The translations under genes were made by a program, and so were the position numbers. This document shows, one piece after another, positions 25,091 through 33,005 of a stretch of 43,961 bases of DNA (within the stretch, counting starts at the first letter, position 1; every line of letters begins with the position of its first letter). Below the pieces are notes generated by a model that saw nothing but the letters and a program-made list of their open reading frames with translations, made no database searches and was not told the origin of the DNA. The DNA comes from DTYU01 sp040757355 (GTDB taxonomy: Bacteria; Bacillota; Desulfotomaculia; Desulfotomaculales; Ammonificaceae): assembly GCA_040757355.1 (NCBI GenBank), contig JBFLWY010000026.1, positions 1-43,961 on the forward strand, given 5' to 3'.

Positions 25091-26026
25091 ATGCAACTGC
25101 CACACTGGCTGAGCGAGACCGGATCACCGGCATACCCTTTAAACAGCCGTTCCTACCGGCATTGGGGTGACAGTGCCATTAAAAAAGCCTTGAAGGGACT
25201 CGAAAACTTCCTTGTAGAAACCCTGGTCGCCGAGTCTACCGCAAAAAGGAGCGGATTGTGGCAGGCACTTGATCCGCGGGTAAAGGTAATCACCGCCGTC
25301 GCTTTCATCTGCCTGCTCACTTTCCAGCACCATCCTTTGGCGCTCTTCACTTCTTACGCGCTCGCACTCGCTGTTGCGGCAGCCTCGCGTGTTACACTGC
25401 CCTCTTTCCTCGCCCGCACCTGGGGCTTCGCTTTGCTATTCGCCGGGGTTGTGGTGCTCCCGCTTACGGTCAACTGGGTCACTCCGGGCGAACCGGTTTT
25501 GGTTCTCCTGCAGAGCGGCACAGCCTTCGGTTCCTACCAGATTTCCAACACGTTGACGATAACGGCGGAGGGACTCCAACGCGCAGCCGTCATTATTCTC
25601 CGTACGGCGACCGCGACCTCCCTGGCGCTGCTCCTAAAAATGACCACCCCCTGGACCAGCTTGCTGAAGGCGCTGCGAGCGCTCTGTGTCCCTAAGCTGG
25701 TCGTTTTAATCCTTGAAACCACCCTCAGGTATATCTTCCTGCTGGTCAAGGTAGCCGTCGAGACACTCGAAGCCCGGACGATTCGGATGGTCGGCCCTTT
25801 GAGCCCTCAGGAAAAGAGGGTTTTCTTCGCTGCGGTACTGGGCACGGTTGTTTCAAAGTCTTACAATCTGAACGAAGCTGTTTACGAAGCGATGCACGCA
25901 CGGGGTTACTCCGGCGAGCCCCGGATCTTAAATAATTTCCGCTTTAGAACGCTCGATTTTGCCTGGATCGTAACCAGTGTCTTCATAGCCGCCGCCCTTC
26001 TTTGCCTGGACCGCTTTCTGGTGTAA
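25091..26026 (+). CDS. cbiQ: ECF transporter transmembrane component CbiQ (EcfT)
   Basis: A 311-residue membrane coupling protein. After an N-terminal extension of about 55 residues comes LDPRVKVITAVAFICLL, then several membrane helices, and the cytoplasmic coupling motif AMHARGYSGEPR near 280. An ATG at 25091 follows AAAGGAGACCGCG. Here it runs divergently from cbiM and convergently to cbiO, instead of forming the usual cbiMNQO operon. The N-terminal extension is longer than usual; an internal start is possible but no better ribosome site is seen. Confidence 0.9.
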   Translation: MQLPHWLSETGSPAYPLNSRSYRHWGDSAIKKALKGLENFLVETLVAESTAKRSGLWQALDPRVKVITAVAFICLLTFQHHPLALFTSYALALAVAAASRVTLPSFLARTWGFALLFAGVVVLPLTVNWVTPGEPVLVLLQSGTAFGSYQISNTLTITAEGLQRAAVIILRTATATSLALLLKMTTPWTSLLKALRALCVPKLVVLILETTLRYIFLLVKVAVETLEARTIRMVGPLSPQEKRVFFAAVLGTVVSKSYNLNEAVYEAMHARGYSGEPRILNNFRFRTLDFAWIVTSVFIAAALLCLDRFLV

Positions 26027-26029
26027 TGA

Positions 26030-26078
26030 CCAAAAACAAAAGCCACCTATTCGGGCTTTCCTAAGCCCGGCAGGTGGC
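26030..26078 (-). terminator. Rho-independent terminator of cbiO, minus strand
   Basis: Read on the minus strand, GCCACCT, inner stem GGGCTT / AAGCCC, AGGTGGC, then TTTTGTTTTTGG. It lies about 275 bases past the cbiO stop and just after the convergent cbiQ stop; on the plus strand no T-run follows. Confidence 0.75.
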
Positions 26079-26220
26079 CTCCGTGGCCAAAGATTTCCTG
26101 CTATAGACTATGAACTTCGTGCCGGCTTCTTGCAGGCGTTTTTAAAATAATTCACACCCGCCTGGGAAAATCCTGCCGCAAAGAGATTTTTTAGTTTATC
26201 TTTTTCTCAGGGCAGACCCT

Positions 26221-26350
26221 CATGACACCTGCGGCGTCACCATCTGTCTGTAGACAGGCAGGAGGAATGAAAATGCCCTTGCTGCCGGTTACACCGTATC
26301 CGTGCTCCCTGCTTTTAGCTTTGAACGTCGAACTGTTGAACTTGAACTAT
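26221..26350 (+). repeat. Composite intergenic repeat with palindrome insert
   Basis: TGACACCTGCGGCGTCACC is followed by a small palindrome (CTGTCTGTAGACAG, 26244-26257), then GGAATGAAAATGCCC, a GCTGCCGGTTACACCG core and AACGTCGAACTG iterations. It is the only repeat here between two convergent genes. Confidence 0.6.
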
Positions 26351-26352
26351 CA

Positions 26353-27174
26353 TCAGGGCAGCAGGTGAACGTGCGGATAAACATGGTCTTTCCCTGTTCC
26401 CACGCGGTGAAGATGGTAATCCGGGTGAACCAGGTTCGCCTTGAGGAGAAGTTCCCGGTCGGAGAGAACCTCCTCCGGGTCACCCGCAGCGATAAGCCGG
26501 TGGTCCTCTCCCAACACAAGCACCCTTTGTGCCAGCACCGGTACGGTAACCAGGTCATGAGTGGCCACTACGATCGTCTTTCCTACCCGGGAGAGCGCGA
26601 GCAAGAAATTCAACAGCCAGTGCTGCGACCGGGGATCGAGGTTGGCGGTAGGCTCGTCTAACAGCAGGACCTCCGGGTTTACTGCAAGCACGGCAGCTAA
26701 AGCGACCTTTTTCTTTTCCCCGTCCGAAAGTTGGTGAGGCGGGCGGTCTTGCAGGTGAACGATTCCCAAAAGTGACAGCGTCTCAGTGACACGCTTCTTG
26801 ACCTCGTCCGGAGACCAACCGAGGTGCAGTGGCCCGAAAGCCACTTCGTCCCAAACCGTGGGGTTGAAAAGTTGCGCCTCTGCGTTCTGCAGCACAACCC
26901 CCACCCGCCGCCGGAAGGAAAAGGCAAAATTCGGATCCTTGAAAGCCGCTGCCCCCATTGATACTCCGTAGGCCCTTACCGTACCGGCGGTCGGGAACAG
27001 CAGCCCTGCCAGCAGTTTCAAAAGGGTGGATTTGCCCGAACCGTTCGGCCCGAGCAGCACCAAACGCTGCCCGCGAAAGACCTTGAAGCTGATGTCTTCA
27101 AGAACCGCCCGGCCGCGCTGGTAGCAGAACCCTACGTTAGCCAGGGAAAAGATGCCTTCACCGTCCAGCGTCAA
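26353..27174 (-). CDS. cbiO: Cobalt/nickel ECF transporter ATP-binding protein CbiO
   Basis: The ABC ATPase of the metal ECF transporter. Walker A is LGPNGSGKST (near residue 40), the Q-loop reads VGVVLQNAEAQLF, the signature is LSDGEKKKVALA, Walker B is VLLLDEPTANLD, and the switch is VVATHDL. I choose the TTG at 27174 (MTLDGEGIFSLANVGF), which has AAAGGGGGG six bases upstream, giving 273 residues. The open frame extends to 27357, but that part does not resemble an ABC protein. It is transcribed towards cbiQ and probably has its own promoter. Confidence 0.9.
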   Translation of the reverse strand: MTLDGEGIFSLANVGFCYQRGRAVLEDISFKVFRGQRLVLLGPNGSGKSTLLKLLAGLLFPTAGTVRAYGVSMGAAAFKDPNFAFSFRRRVGVVLQNAEAQLFNPTVWDEVAFGPLHLGWSPDEVKKRVTETLSLLGIVHLQDRPPHQLSDGEKKKVALAAVLAVNPEVLLLDEPTANLDPRSQHWLLNFLLALSRVGKTIVVATHDLVTVPVLAQRVLVLGEDHRLIAAGDPEEVLSDRELLLKANLVHPDYHLHRVGTGKDHVYPHVHLLP

Positions 27175-27455
27175 GCACAACCCCCCTTTGCCGCCGGGGA
27201 CCAGGCCCGGTGCACCGGGATAGCAGACGGTAACACTTTCGTTCTTCCCGGGATCGAAACAATAAAACCACTTCGGTACCGCGACCTCCGTGGTCGTCCT
27301 CAGAGTTCTCCTGAACCCCGTTTTTACAATTATACGGGTTAGGATAACAGACGTCAACGCCCAATTACCGTAAGGGTATCACAGGGTCGGCACATGACGG
27401 CCGCAGTGCCTGCCGTAGCTGCGGTAACAGTTGCGGACCGGAAACACGCGTAAAA

Positions 27456-28137
27456 TTGAGCCAAGGGCGTTTGCCCGCCATCATCCTGGCAGGTATCCTG
27501 CTGGCGGCGGGCACTGTCTTCCGTGATATTCTGCGCGGCACGCCCTACTCCTGGGCTGAGTATCTGACCCTGCTGAGCGCCTACCTCCCGGTAGGCGGGC
27601 GGATTGTCCGCAAGGCCTTCAGCCGCCTAATTGTAGCCGGCAACGACAGCCTGCTCCACCGGGAAAACGTGCCACACGACGTTTGTGATGTAGAGGGGAC
27701 CGCGGTTTACTTGGCGGTGGACGGCTGTACTCGCCGGATACATCATCGCCGATGAAGTCAAGAAGGACGCCGCAGAAACGGTTGCCGGGTTGAAGCGGTT
27801 GGGAGTAAAGAAAATCGCAATGCTTACCGGCGACGACGAAACACCCGCCGGGCGCGCAGCCGCCGCCCTGGGTATCGATACCTGTATTACCAGTTCCTCC
27901 CCGAGGATAAGGTAATCAAAGTCGAAGAATTACAGGCTTCCCTGCCAAACCCCCGGAAGGATAAACTGGCGTTCGTCGGTGATCCTGGGCACCCTCGGGG
28001 TGGCCACCATCTGGGAGGCGGTATTCGCCGACGCCGACGCGGCCCCGATAGCGGTTATAAACGCCGCCAGATCTCTTCGCGGCAGGAAGTTGAGCACTGC
28101 GCGGGGCTTTTTGGGTCCTTCCCGCCCTCCCTGTTGA
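27456..28137 (+). pseudogene. Remnant of a heavy-metal P1B-type ATPase
   Basis: Pieces of a metal-translocating P-type ATPase lie in order but in different frames. First come a helix region and EYLTLLSAYLPVGGRIVRKA, then TAVYLAVDG. A frameshift near 27726 leads to AGYIIADEVKKDAAETVAGL and KKIAMLTGDDETPAGRAAA. A second shift near 27880 leads to LPEDKVIKVEELQ and KLAFVGD. A third leads to LGTLGVATIWEAVFADADAA and a stop at 28137. The phosphorylation site DKTGT, the GDGINDAP hinge and most membrane helices are missing, so large internal deletions are needed too. It cannot be active. It follows the Co/Ni transporter genes, so metal homeostasis may once have been grouped here. Confidence 0.85.
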
Positions 28138-28231
28138 CATAAAACAGGTCCCCAAGCTATCTTAAAAACAACGTTCGCTTTTTGAAACTCTTAAATCTAA
28201 GATAAAGGTAACCAACCGGGAGGATAACATA

Positions 28232-28717
28232 ATGGGCGAAAAAACGCCCCCCGAAAACGCGCGGGGACAGGTTATCGCAGTGTGCCTCAGTAAGCACAAA
28301 GGCGAGCGCAAAAGAAACGTCGGCAAGGGACAGCTTTTAGCCGGCCACGGACTTGAAGGCGACGCCCACACGGGCGCCTGGCACCGCCAGGTAAGCCTCC
28401 TGGCCATCGAAAGCATAGAAAAGATGAGGGCCAAAGGTCTTGACGTGGGACCGGGAGATTTCGCCGAAAACATCACCACCAAGGGAATGGATCTGGCAAA
28501 TCTGGCCGTGGGTATTGTCCTGCGGCTTGGTACCGCGCTCGGGGAAGTAACTCAAATCGGTAAGGAATGCCACACCGCCTGTGCTGTCCGCCGGCAGGCC
28601 GGTGACTGCATAATGCCGCGCGAAGGGATTTTTGTGCGGGTATTGAAGACCGGCGAGGTTTGCGTGGGAGACACCATCGAAGTAGTTTCCGGGGATATGG
28701 AGGCAGACCGGAGTTAG
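28232..28717 (+). CDS. Stand-alone MOSC domain protein
   Basis: A 161-residue single-domain MOSC protein, related to the C-terminal domain of molybdenum cofactor sulfurase. Such proteins are thought to carry sulfur on a conserved cysteine for the molybdenum cofactor. Seen are GLEGDAHTGAWHRQVSLLA, GDFAENITTKG, and GKECHTACAVRRQAGDC with the candidate cysteines. The ATG at 28232 has GGGAGG about eight bases upstream. It is followed by cysK after an imperfectly terminated gap, which agrees with a sulfur-related role but does not prove one. Confidence 0.85.
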   Translation: MGEKTPPENARGQVIAVCLSKHKGERKRNVGKGQLLAGHGLEGDAHTGAWHRQVSLLAIESIEKMRAKGLDVGPGDFAENITTKGMDLANLAVGIVLRLGTALGEVTQIGKECHTACAVRRQAGDCIMPREGIFVRVLKTGEVCVGDTIEVVSGDMEADRS

Positions 28718-28731
28718 TCTATTAACTAACC
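28714..28731. repeat. GTTAGT inverted repeat before cysK
   Basis: GTTAGT-ctatta-ACTAAC overlaps the MOSC stop codon and is followed by CCGGTTTTTG. It may be a weak terminator for the MOSC gene or an operator for cysK; neither can be decided from sequence. Confidence 0.35.
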
Positions 28732-28773
28732 GGTTTTTGATAAATAATACTAGAATTTTGGAGGTTAAACACC

Positions 28774-29682
28774 GTGAGCATTTTGTCTGTTATAGGCAAC
28801 ACACCGCTTGTTGAACTGACTCAAATGAACGGAAATAAAAGAGTAAGGATTTTCGGAAAGCTCGAGGGTAACAACCCGGGTGGTTCGGTAAAAGACCGCC
28901 CGGCTTACTACATGATCAAAAAGGCGGAAGAGGCCGGGGAGCTTACAAGGGACAAGACCGTCTTGGAACCCACTTCGGGCAACACGGGGATCGCCCTGGC
29001 AATGATAGGCGCCGCAAAAGGTTACCGAGTCAAACTTTTCATGCCGGAATGCGTCAGTGTGGAAAGGCAGCGCACCTTGCAAGCCTTCGGCGCAGAAGTA
29101 GTTCTTACTCCCGCCAAGGAAGGGACAGACGGCGCGATCAAAAGAGCGTGCCAGCTTTTTGCACGCGAACCTCACAAGTATTACATGCCCAACCAGTTCG
29201 AAAACGAGAATAACGTTCTTGCCCACTACAAGACCACCGGCCCCGAAATCTTTTCGCAAACCAAAGGCGAAGTCGACGTTTTTGTCGCCGGCATGGGCAC
29301 CACAGGTACGCTGATCGGCGCAGGCAGGTACCTGAGAGAGAAAAAACCCGGCGTCAAAATCGTGGGCGTCGAACCCACGGAAGGACACACGATCCAGGGA
29401 CTCAAGAACATGAATGAGGCTATCGTCCCAAAAATCTATAACCCGAAAGAATTAGACGAAAAGATAACCGTGGAAGACGGCGAGGCGTTCGAAACAACGA
29501 GGCTGCTTGCGGTTAAAGAAGGCATCTTTGTCGGCATGTCCAGCGGCGCAGCCGTGGCCGGTGCCCTGCGCCTCGCGCAGGAGATGGACTCCGGCACAAT
29601 CGTCGTGATCCTGCCCGACCGCGGTGACCGCTACCTCAGCACCACCCTGTTCAGGTCGATCTGCGCCAAATGCCCCCCGTAA
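28774..29682 (+). CDS. cysK: Cysteine synthase (O-acetylserine sulfhydrylase)
   Basis: A PLP enzyme that makes cysteine from O-acetylserine and sulfide. The PLP lysine K40 is in NNPGGSVKDRPA, the phosphate-binding loop is PTSGNTGIALA, and AGMGTTGTLIGAGRYLRE follows. The 302-residue length is normal. The C-terminus ends with the cysteine pair SICAKCPP, which I do not remember as a family feature. A GTG start at 28774 has GGAGG about nine bases upstream. As a free-sulfide user it fits the adjacent sulfur island. Confidence 0.93.
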   Translation: MSILSVIGNTPLVELTQMNGNKRVRIFGKLEGNNPGGSVKDRPAYYMIKKAEEAGELTRDKTVLEPTSGNTGIALAMIGAAKGYRVKLFMPECVSVERQRTLQAFGAEVVLTPAKEGTDGAIKRACQLFAREPHKYYMPNQFENENNVLAHYKTTGPEIFSQTKGEVDVFVAGMGTTGTLIGAGRYLREKKPGVKIVGVEPTEGHTIQGLKNMNEAIVPKIYNPKELDEKITVEDGEAFETTRLLAVKEGIFVGMSSGAAVAGALRLAQEMDSGTIVVILPDRGDRYLSTTLFRSICAKCPP

Positions 29683-29704
29683 TCTTTGAAGGAAGACAAA
29701 CTTT

Positions 29705-29812
29705 TCGAGGTTGGAAGTTGGAGGTTGGAAGTGAGGGTTTTTTAAAGAATTCGCTGCATGAATTCCTGCGAAGCCTCTCACTTCTTACCTTTCACCTCTT
29801 ACTTCTATCACC
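29705..29812. repeat. Imperfect long inverted repeat rich in GGAAGT / ACTTCC
   Basis: GGTTGGAAGTTGGAGGTTGG on the left faces CTCACTTCTTACCTTTCACC on the right across a short AAGAATTCG centre. It could fold into a long imperfect hairpin between cysK and the rrf2 promoter. Confidence 0.5.
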
Positions 29813-29839
29813 AGCTTCTTGTCCCCGAATTTAAAAACG

Positions 29840-29868
29840 TTGACACAAGAACTTTCTTGCGTTAATAT
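29840..29868 (+). promoter_or_regulatory. Sigma-A promoter with a palindromic operator in the spacer (rrf2-nadA)
   Basis: TTGACA at 29840, a 17-base spacer, TAATAT at 29863. Inside the spacer CAAGAA-CT-TTCTTG (29846-29859) is a perfect inverted repeat. Its position would let a dimeric repressor block polymerase, and the Rrf2 gene 66 bases downstream is the obvious candidate for autoregulation (inference). Confidence 0.75.
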
Positions 29869-29933
29869 GACTAATATGATAATAATAGTTAAAATATTTA
29901 CACCCATCCGCAACGGATAACGGGAGGGAAGGT

Positions 29934-30410
29934 ATGATGAAGCTTTCAACAAGGGTTCGCTACGGCGTCAGGGCGCTGATGGACATCGCGGAACACGGCG
30001 CGGCGGAACCCGTCAGCCTCAAGGATGTGGCGCGCCGGCAGTTTATTTCGGAGCAATACCTGGAGCAATTAATCCTCCCTTTAAAGGGGGCGGGCGTCGT
30101 CAGGAGCGTTCGCGGCGCCCACGGAGGTTTTCAGTTGAATAAACGCGCTTCGGATATCCTTATCAGCGAAATAGTGGAAATCCTCGGCGGTAAAACCTTC
30201 CTGACGGACTGTCTTCACAACGAAGAGGTGTGCCTGCGGGTCGACTGCTGCGCCGCGCGGGATCTGTGGCAGGAAGCCAACGCGGCTTTTTGGAACGTCC
30301 TCGCCTCGGTAACGCTCGTTGACCTCCTGCGGCGCCAGCAAGCCAAAGTCGAGAAGGCCCGGCCCTTAAAGAAAGGATGCTTATCCGAAAATGAAAACAC
30401 CGGAGCTTAA
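29934..30410 (+). CDS. Rrf2 family transcriptional regulator (IscR/CymR-like)
   Basis: A 158-residue winged-helix regulator. The N-terminus MKLSTRVRYGVRALMDIA and the HTH with ISEQYLEQLILPLKGAG, then RGAHGGFQLNK, are family hallmarks. The cysteines in TDCLHNEEVCLRVDCC match in number and rough spacing the three ligands of a 2Fe-2S cluster in IscR, so cluster sensing is likely but not proven. A second ATG at codon 2 is also possible. nadA starts inside its last codons. It probably regulates itself through the palindrome in its promoter, and nadA with it. Confidence 0.88.
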   Translation: MMKLSTRVRYGVRALMDIAEHGAAEPVSLKDVARRQFISEQYLEQLILPLKGAGVVRSVRGAHGGFQLNKRASDILISEIVEILGGKTFLTDCLHNEEVCLRVDCCAARDLWQEANAAFWNVLASVTLVDLLRRQQAKVEKARPLKKGCLSENENTGA

Positions 30411-31335
30411 AGACAGGATTTTAAACTTAAAAGCGAAACGAAACGCCGTTATTCTGGCCCACAACTACCAGCGTGAGGAAGTTCAGGAGGTAGCCGATTT
30501 CGTCGGTGACAGCCTGGAGCTGAGCCGGCGTGCCGCAAAAACCGACGCGGACGTGATCGTTTTCTGCGGCGTTCACTTTATGGCGGAAACGGCGGCTATT
30601 CTCTGCCCGGGAAGGAAGGTCCTGCTGCCGGACGCCGCAGCGGGTTGCCCCATGGCCGACATGATCACGCCGGATAAGCTTCAGGAATTCAAGCGGCAAC
30701 ACCCGCAGGCGGTGGTGGTTTGCTACGTGAATTCAAGCGCCGCTGTTAAAGCTGCCAGCGACATCTGCTGCACATCGGCCAACGCCGCCCGTGTCGTACT
30801 GAGCCTGGATAACAAGCAGATCCTGTTTGTCCCGGACCGCTACCTCGGCGGATACGTCCACGAGGTCACGGGCAAGGATTTGGTCCTGTGGCCGGGGTTC
30901 TGCCCGACGCACATGAAAATCAACCGGGAAAATATCATCAAGTTAAAAACGCAGCACCCAGGAGCGCATGTTGTCGTACACCCCGAGTGCCGGGGCGAAG
31001 TCAGGGAACTTGCAGATGCGGTCCTCAGCACGGGGGGTATCTGCAGGTACGCGCGTGAGAAGTCTTTTAAAACCTTGATCGTAGGAACAGAAATGGGAAT
31101 TCTGTATCGGCTGCGCAAAGAAAACCCCCACAAGACGTTTGTTCCGGCCTCCATGAGGGCTGTATGCCCCAACATGAAGCGCATCACCATCGAAAAGGTG
31201 CTCCGGTCCCTGCAAACCTTACAGTCTGAAGTTACCGTGCCGGAAGAAACACGGCTCCGAGCTTACCAGGCAGTGGACGGGATGCTCTCGGTTACGCGGG
31301 ACCGCGACGCTAAACTTAGACGGATGAACCTATAG
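30391..31335 (+). CDS. nadA: Quinolinate synthase NadA
   Basis: A 314-residue 4Fe-4S enzyme that condenses iminoaspartate with DHAP to quinolinate, the precursor of NAD. Three conserved cluster cysteines are seen in VIVFCGVHFMAET, WPGFCPTHMKI and AVCPNMKRI; further landmarks are AHNYQREEVQEVADFVGDS and HPECRGEV. The ATG lies 20 bases inside rrf2. The partners nadB (or aspartate dehydrogenase) and nadC are not in the window, so NadA here sits in an Fe-S context rather than a NAD operon. Confidence 0.93.
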   Translation: MKTPELKDRILNLKAKRNAVILAHNYQREEVQEVADFVGDSLELSRRAAKTDADVIVFCGVHFMAETAAILCPGRKVLLPDAAAGCPMADMITPDKLQEFKRQHPQAVVVCYVNSSAAVKAASDICCTSANAARVVLSLDNKQILFVPDRYLGGYVHEVTGKDLVLWPGFCPTHMKINRENIIKLKTQHPGAHVVVHPECRGEVRELADAVLSTGGICRYAREKSFKTLIVGTEMGILYRLRKENPHKTFVPASMRAVCPNMKRITIEKVLRSLQTLQSEVTVPEETRLRAYQAVDGMLSVTRDRDAKLRRMNL

Positions 31336-31630
31336 GGTTCGTTCGACGTTCCACGTTCGAGATCAAACTGACGGATCTCTAAGAGTCCGTTCGACGTTTA
31401 AAGCTTAAGGTTTAATTATACCTTTTTCTGCTGGCTTCTGATTTCTTAAAAGTCGTTCAAGACGGTTAATCGTCGCCACCTGCCTGCGCCGCAGCGCGGC
31501 AGGCAGGCCGGGAATGAAAATGATTCAATTGCTTGTGCTCCAGTCTTTTACAAACGTTGAACGCTTGACGTCGAACGGTCCCCAAAGGTCCGTCTACTAA
31601 GTCTAACTTCGAACTATGAACCGTGAACTG
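31336..31630. repeat. Two composite-repeat copies between nadA and the iscS-like gene
   Basis: A minus-strand copy (about 31340-31400) has CGAACGGACTCTTAGAGATC, forming a stem with one mismatch. A plus-strand copy (31471-31625) has GTCGCCACC, a 29-bp palindrome (31479-31507), GGGAATGAAAATG, ACGTTGAACG iterations and GGTCC-ccaaa-GGTCC, where the stem has a central mismatch. No gene is present from 31336 to 31703. Confidence 0.6.
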
Positions 31631-31703
31631 ACCTTAAAAACGTGTCACCTTGAGAACTCTTTTTGGCTTCTGACTTCTGTTCATAAAGAGGAGGTTGATT
31701 TCC

Positions 31704-32879
31704 CTGATCTACTTCGACTACATAGCAGCAGCACCGGTGCTCCCGGAAGTTTACGAGGCGATGCTCCCCTATTTCACGGAATCCTGGGGCAACCCTTCCA
31801 GTATTCACGGCTTCGGCGTAGAGGCACAAGAAGCACTGGAAAAAGCGCGCGCCGGTGTCGCCGGCCTTATCGGGGCAACGCCTGATGAGGTGATCTTTAC
31901 TTCCTGCGGCACCGAAGCGAATAACTTCGCGCTCAAGGGTGTGGCGTGGGCGCACCGGAACAGTGGCAAACACATCATCATCAGCCCGGTGGAGCATTAT
32001 TCGATCATGCACTGCGCTAAGACGTTGGAACGCTGGGGCTTCGAGGTGACACGCCTGCCGGTCGATCACTGCGGTATGGTTGACCCGGGGGAAGTCGAAA
32101 GGGCGATCCGGCCGGATACCATCCTTGTTTCGGTGATGCATGCCAACAACGAGGTGGGCACCATCCAGCCGGTCGAGGAGATCGGGCGTATCTGCCGCAG
32201 CAAAAACGTAATCTTCCACACTGATGCCGTGGCCACCGCGGGTCTTATCCCGGTTGACGTCAACCGGTTAAACGCGGACCTGCTGTCTCTCGCGGCCAAC
32301 ACCTTTTACGGCCCCAAGGGCGCGGCGGCTTTGTATATCCGTAAGGGGGTTAAGATCCAGCCGCTTCTGGACGGCGGCATTCAGGAGCGGGGCCTGCGGG
32401 CCGGGACCGAGAATGTTCCGGCAATTGTAGGGATGGGCGCTGCCGCCGGGATTGCCCGGAAGGAAATGACCTTCCGCATCCAGCACCTGCAGAACCTGCG
32501 CGACCGCTTGATCGGTGAACTCCCGACCCGCATCCCGCATACGGTTTTGCTCGGCCATCCGAAAAAAAGGTTACCGAACAACGTCAGCGTGGCCATCGAG
32601 TACGTCGAAGGGGAGTCGATGCTCCTGTTTATGGACATGGACGATATTAAAATTTCGAGCGGCTCCGCCTGCGTTTCCCGTTCCCTGAAGGTCTCGCACG
32701 TGATGCTGGCCATGGGAGTCAGTTCCTCAACCGCCCAGGGTTCGCTGGTGTTCACTTTCGGCATCCATAATACTGCCGAAGACGTCAGCCGCGTGCTGGA
32801 AAAGCTGCCTCCGGTCGTCCAGCGGTTGCGCGACATGTCGCCGCTCTATTATAAAGCGAAACTGACAAAAAGAGCTTGA
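31704..32879 (+). CDS. iscS: IscS/NifS homologue lacking the PLP lysine (Archaeoglobus IscS type)
   Basis: A 391-residue fold-type I protein of the NifS/IscS family. The overall frame is intact (GNPSSIHGFG, SCGTEANNFALKG, EHYSIMHCAKTLE, HANNEVGTIQPVEEIG, RAGTENVPAIVG), and the loop cysteine C323 stands in SSGSACVSRS. However, the canonical SAHKFYGPKG reads AANTFYGPKG, so the PLP-binding Lys is Thr200. The Gln three residues after D174 is Ala177, the RFSLGR Arg is Val349, and DNAATT reads DYIAAA. From memory, Archaeoglobus fulgidus IscS has the same YFDY start, lacks this lysine and donates a cysteine ligand to the 2Fe-2S cluster on IscU. Cysteine desulfurase activity is therefore unlikely; a scaffold partner using free sulfide is likelier. 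The start is probably the CTG at 31704, nine bases after GGAGG; the TTG at 31695 abuts the site. Confidence 0.88.
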   Translation: MIYFDYIAAAPVLPEVYEAMLPYFTESWGNPSSIHGFGVEAQEALEKARAGVAGLIGATPDEVIFTSCGTEANNFALKGVAWAHRNSGKHIIISPVEHYSIMHCAKTLERWGFEVTRLPVDHCGMVDPGEVERAIRPDTILVSVMHANNEVGTIQPVEEIGRICRSKNVIFHTDAVATAGLIPVDVNRLNADLLSLAANTFYGPKGAAALYIRKGVKIQPLLDGGIQERGLRAGTENVPAIVGMGAAAGIARKEMTFRIQHLQNLRDRLIGELPTRIPHTVLLGHPKKRLPNNVSVAIEYVEGESMLLFMDMDDIKISSGSACVSRSLKVSHVMLAMGVSSSTAQGSLVFTFGIHNTAEDVSRVLEKLPPVVQRLRDMSPLYYKAKLTKRA

Positions 32880-32924
32880 GAATTTAGAATACAGAAGCCA
32901 GAATTCAGAAGTAAGAACGGACCC

Positions 32925-33000
32925 GGAAGCTTTGACCGTCTAGCTTAACTTCGAACGTCGAACGGACCCGAAGGTCCATTAGTATGAGGTCTAAGAGGTG
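32925..33000 (+). repeat. Composite intergenic repeat, 3' half, before iscU
   Basis: AACTTCGAACGTCGAACG is followed by the hairpin GGACC-cgaa-GGTCC and ATTAGTATGAGGTC, then AAGAGGTG, which serves as the iscU ribosome-binding site. Confidence 0.65.
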
Positions 33001-33005
33001 CAAGG

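Noticed and set aside
27175..27357. N-terminal extension of CbiO
   Set aside because: The extra 61 codons do not look like an ABC protein, and a TTG with a fitting ribosome site lies at 27174.
28765..29388. 207-codon minus-strand ORF
   Set aside because: Antisense shadow of cysK, with no family resemblance and no ribosome site.
31614..32219. 201-codon minus-strand ORF
   Set aside because: Antisense shadow of the iscS-like gene.
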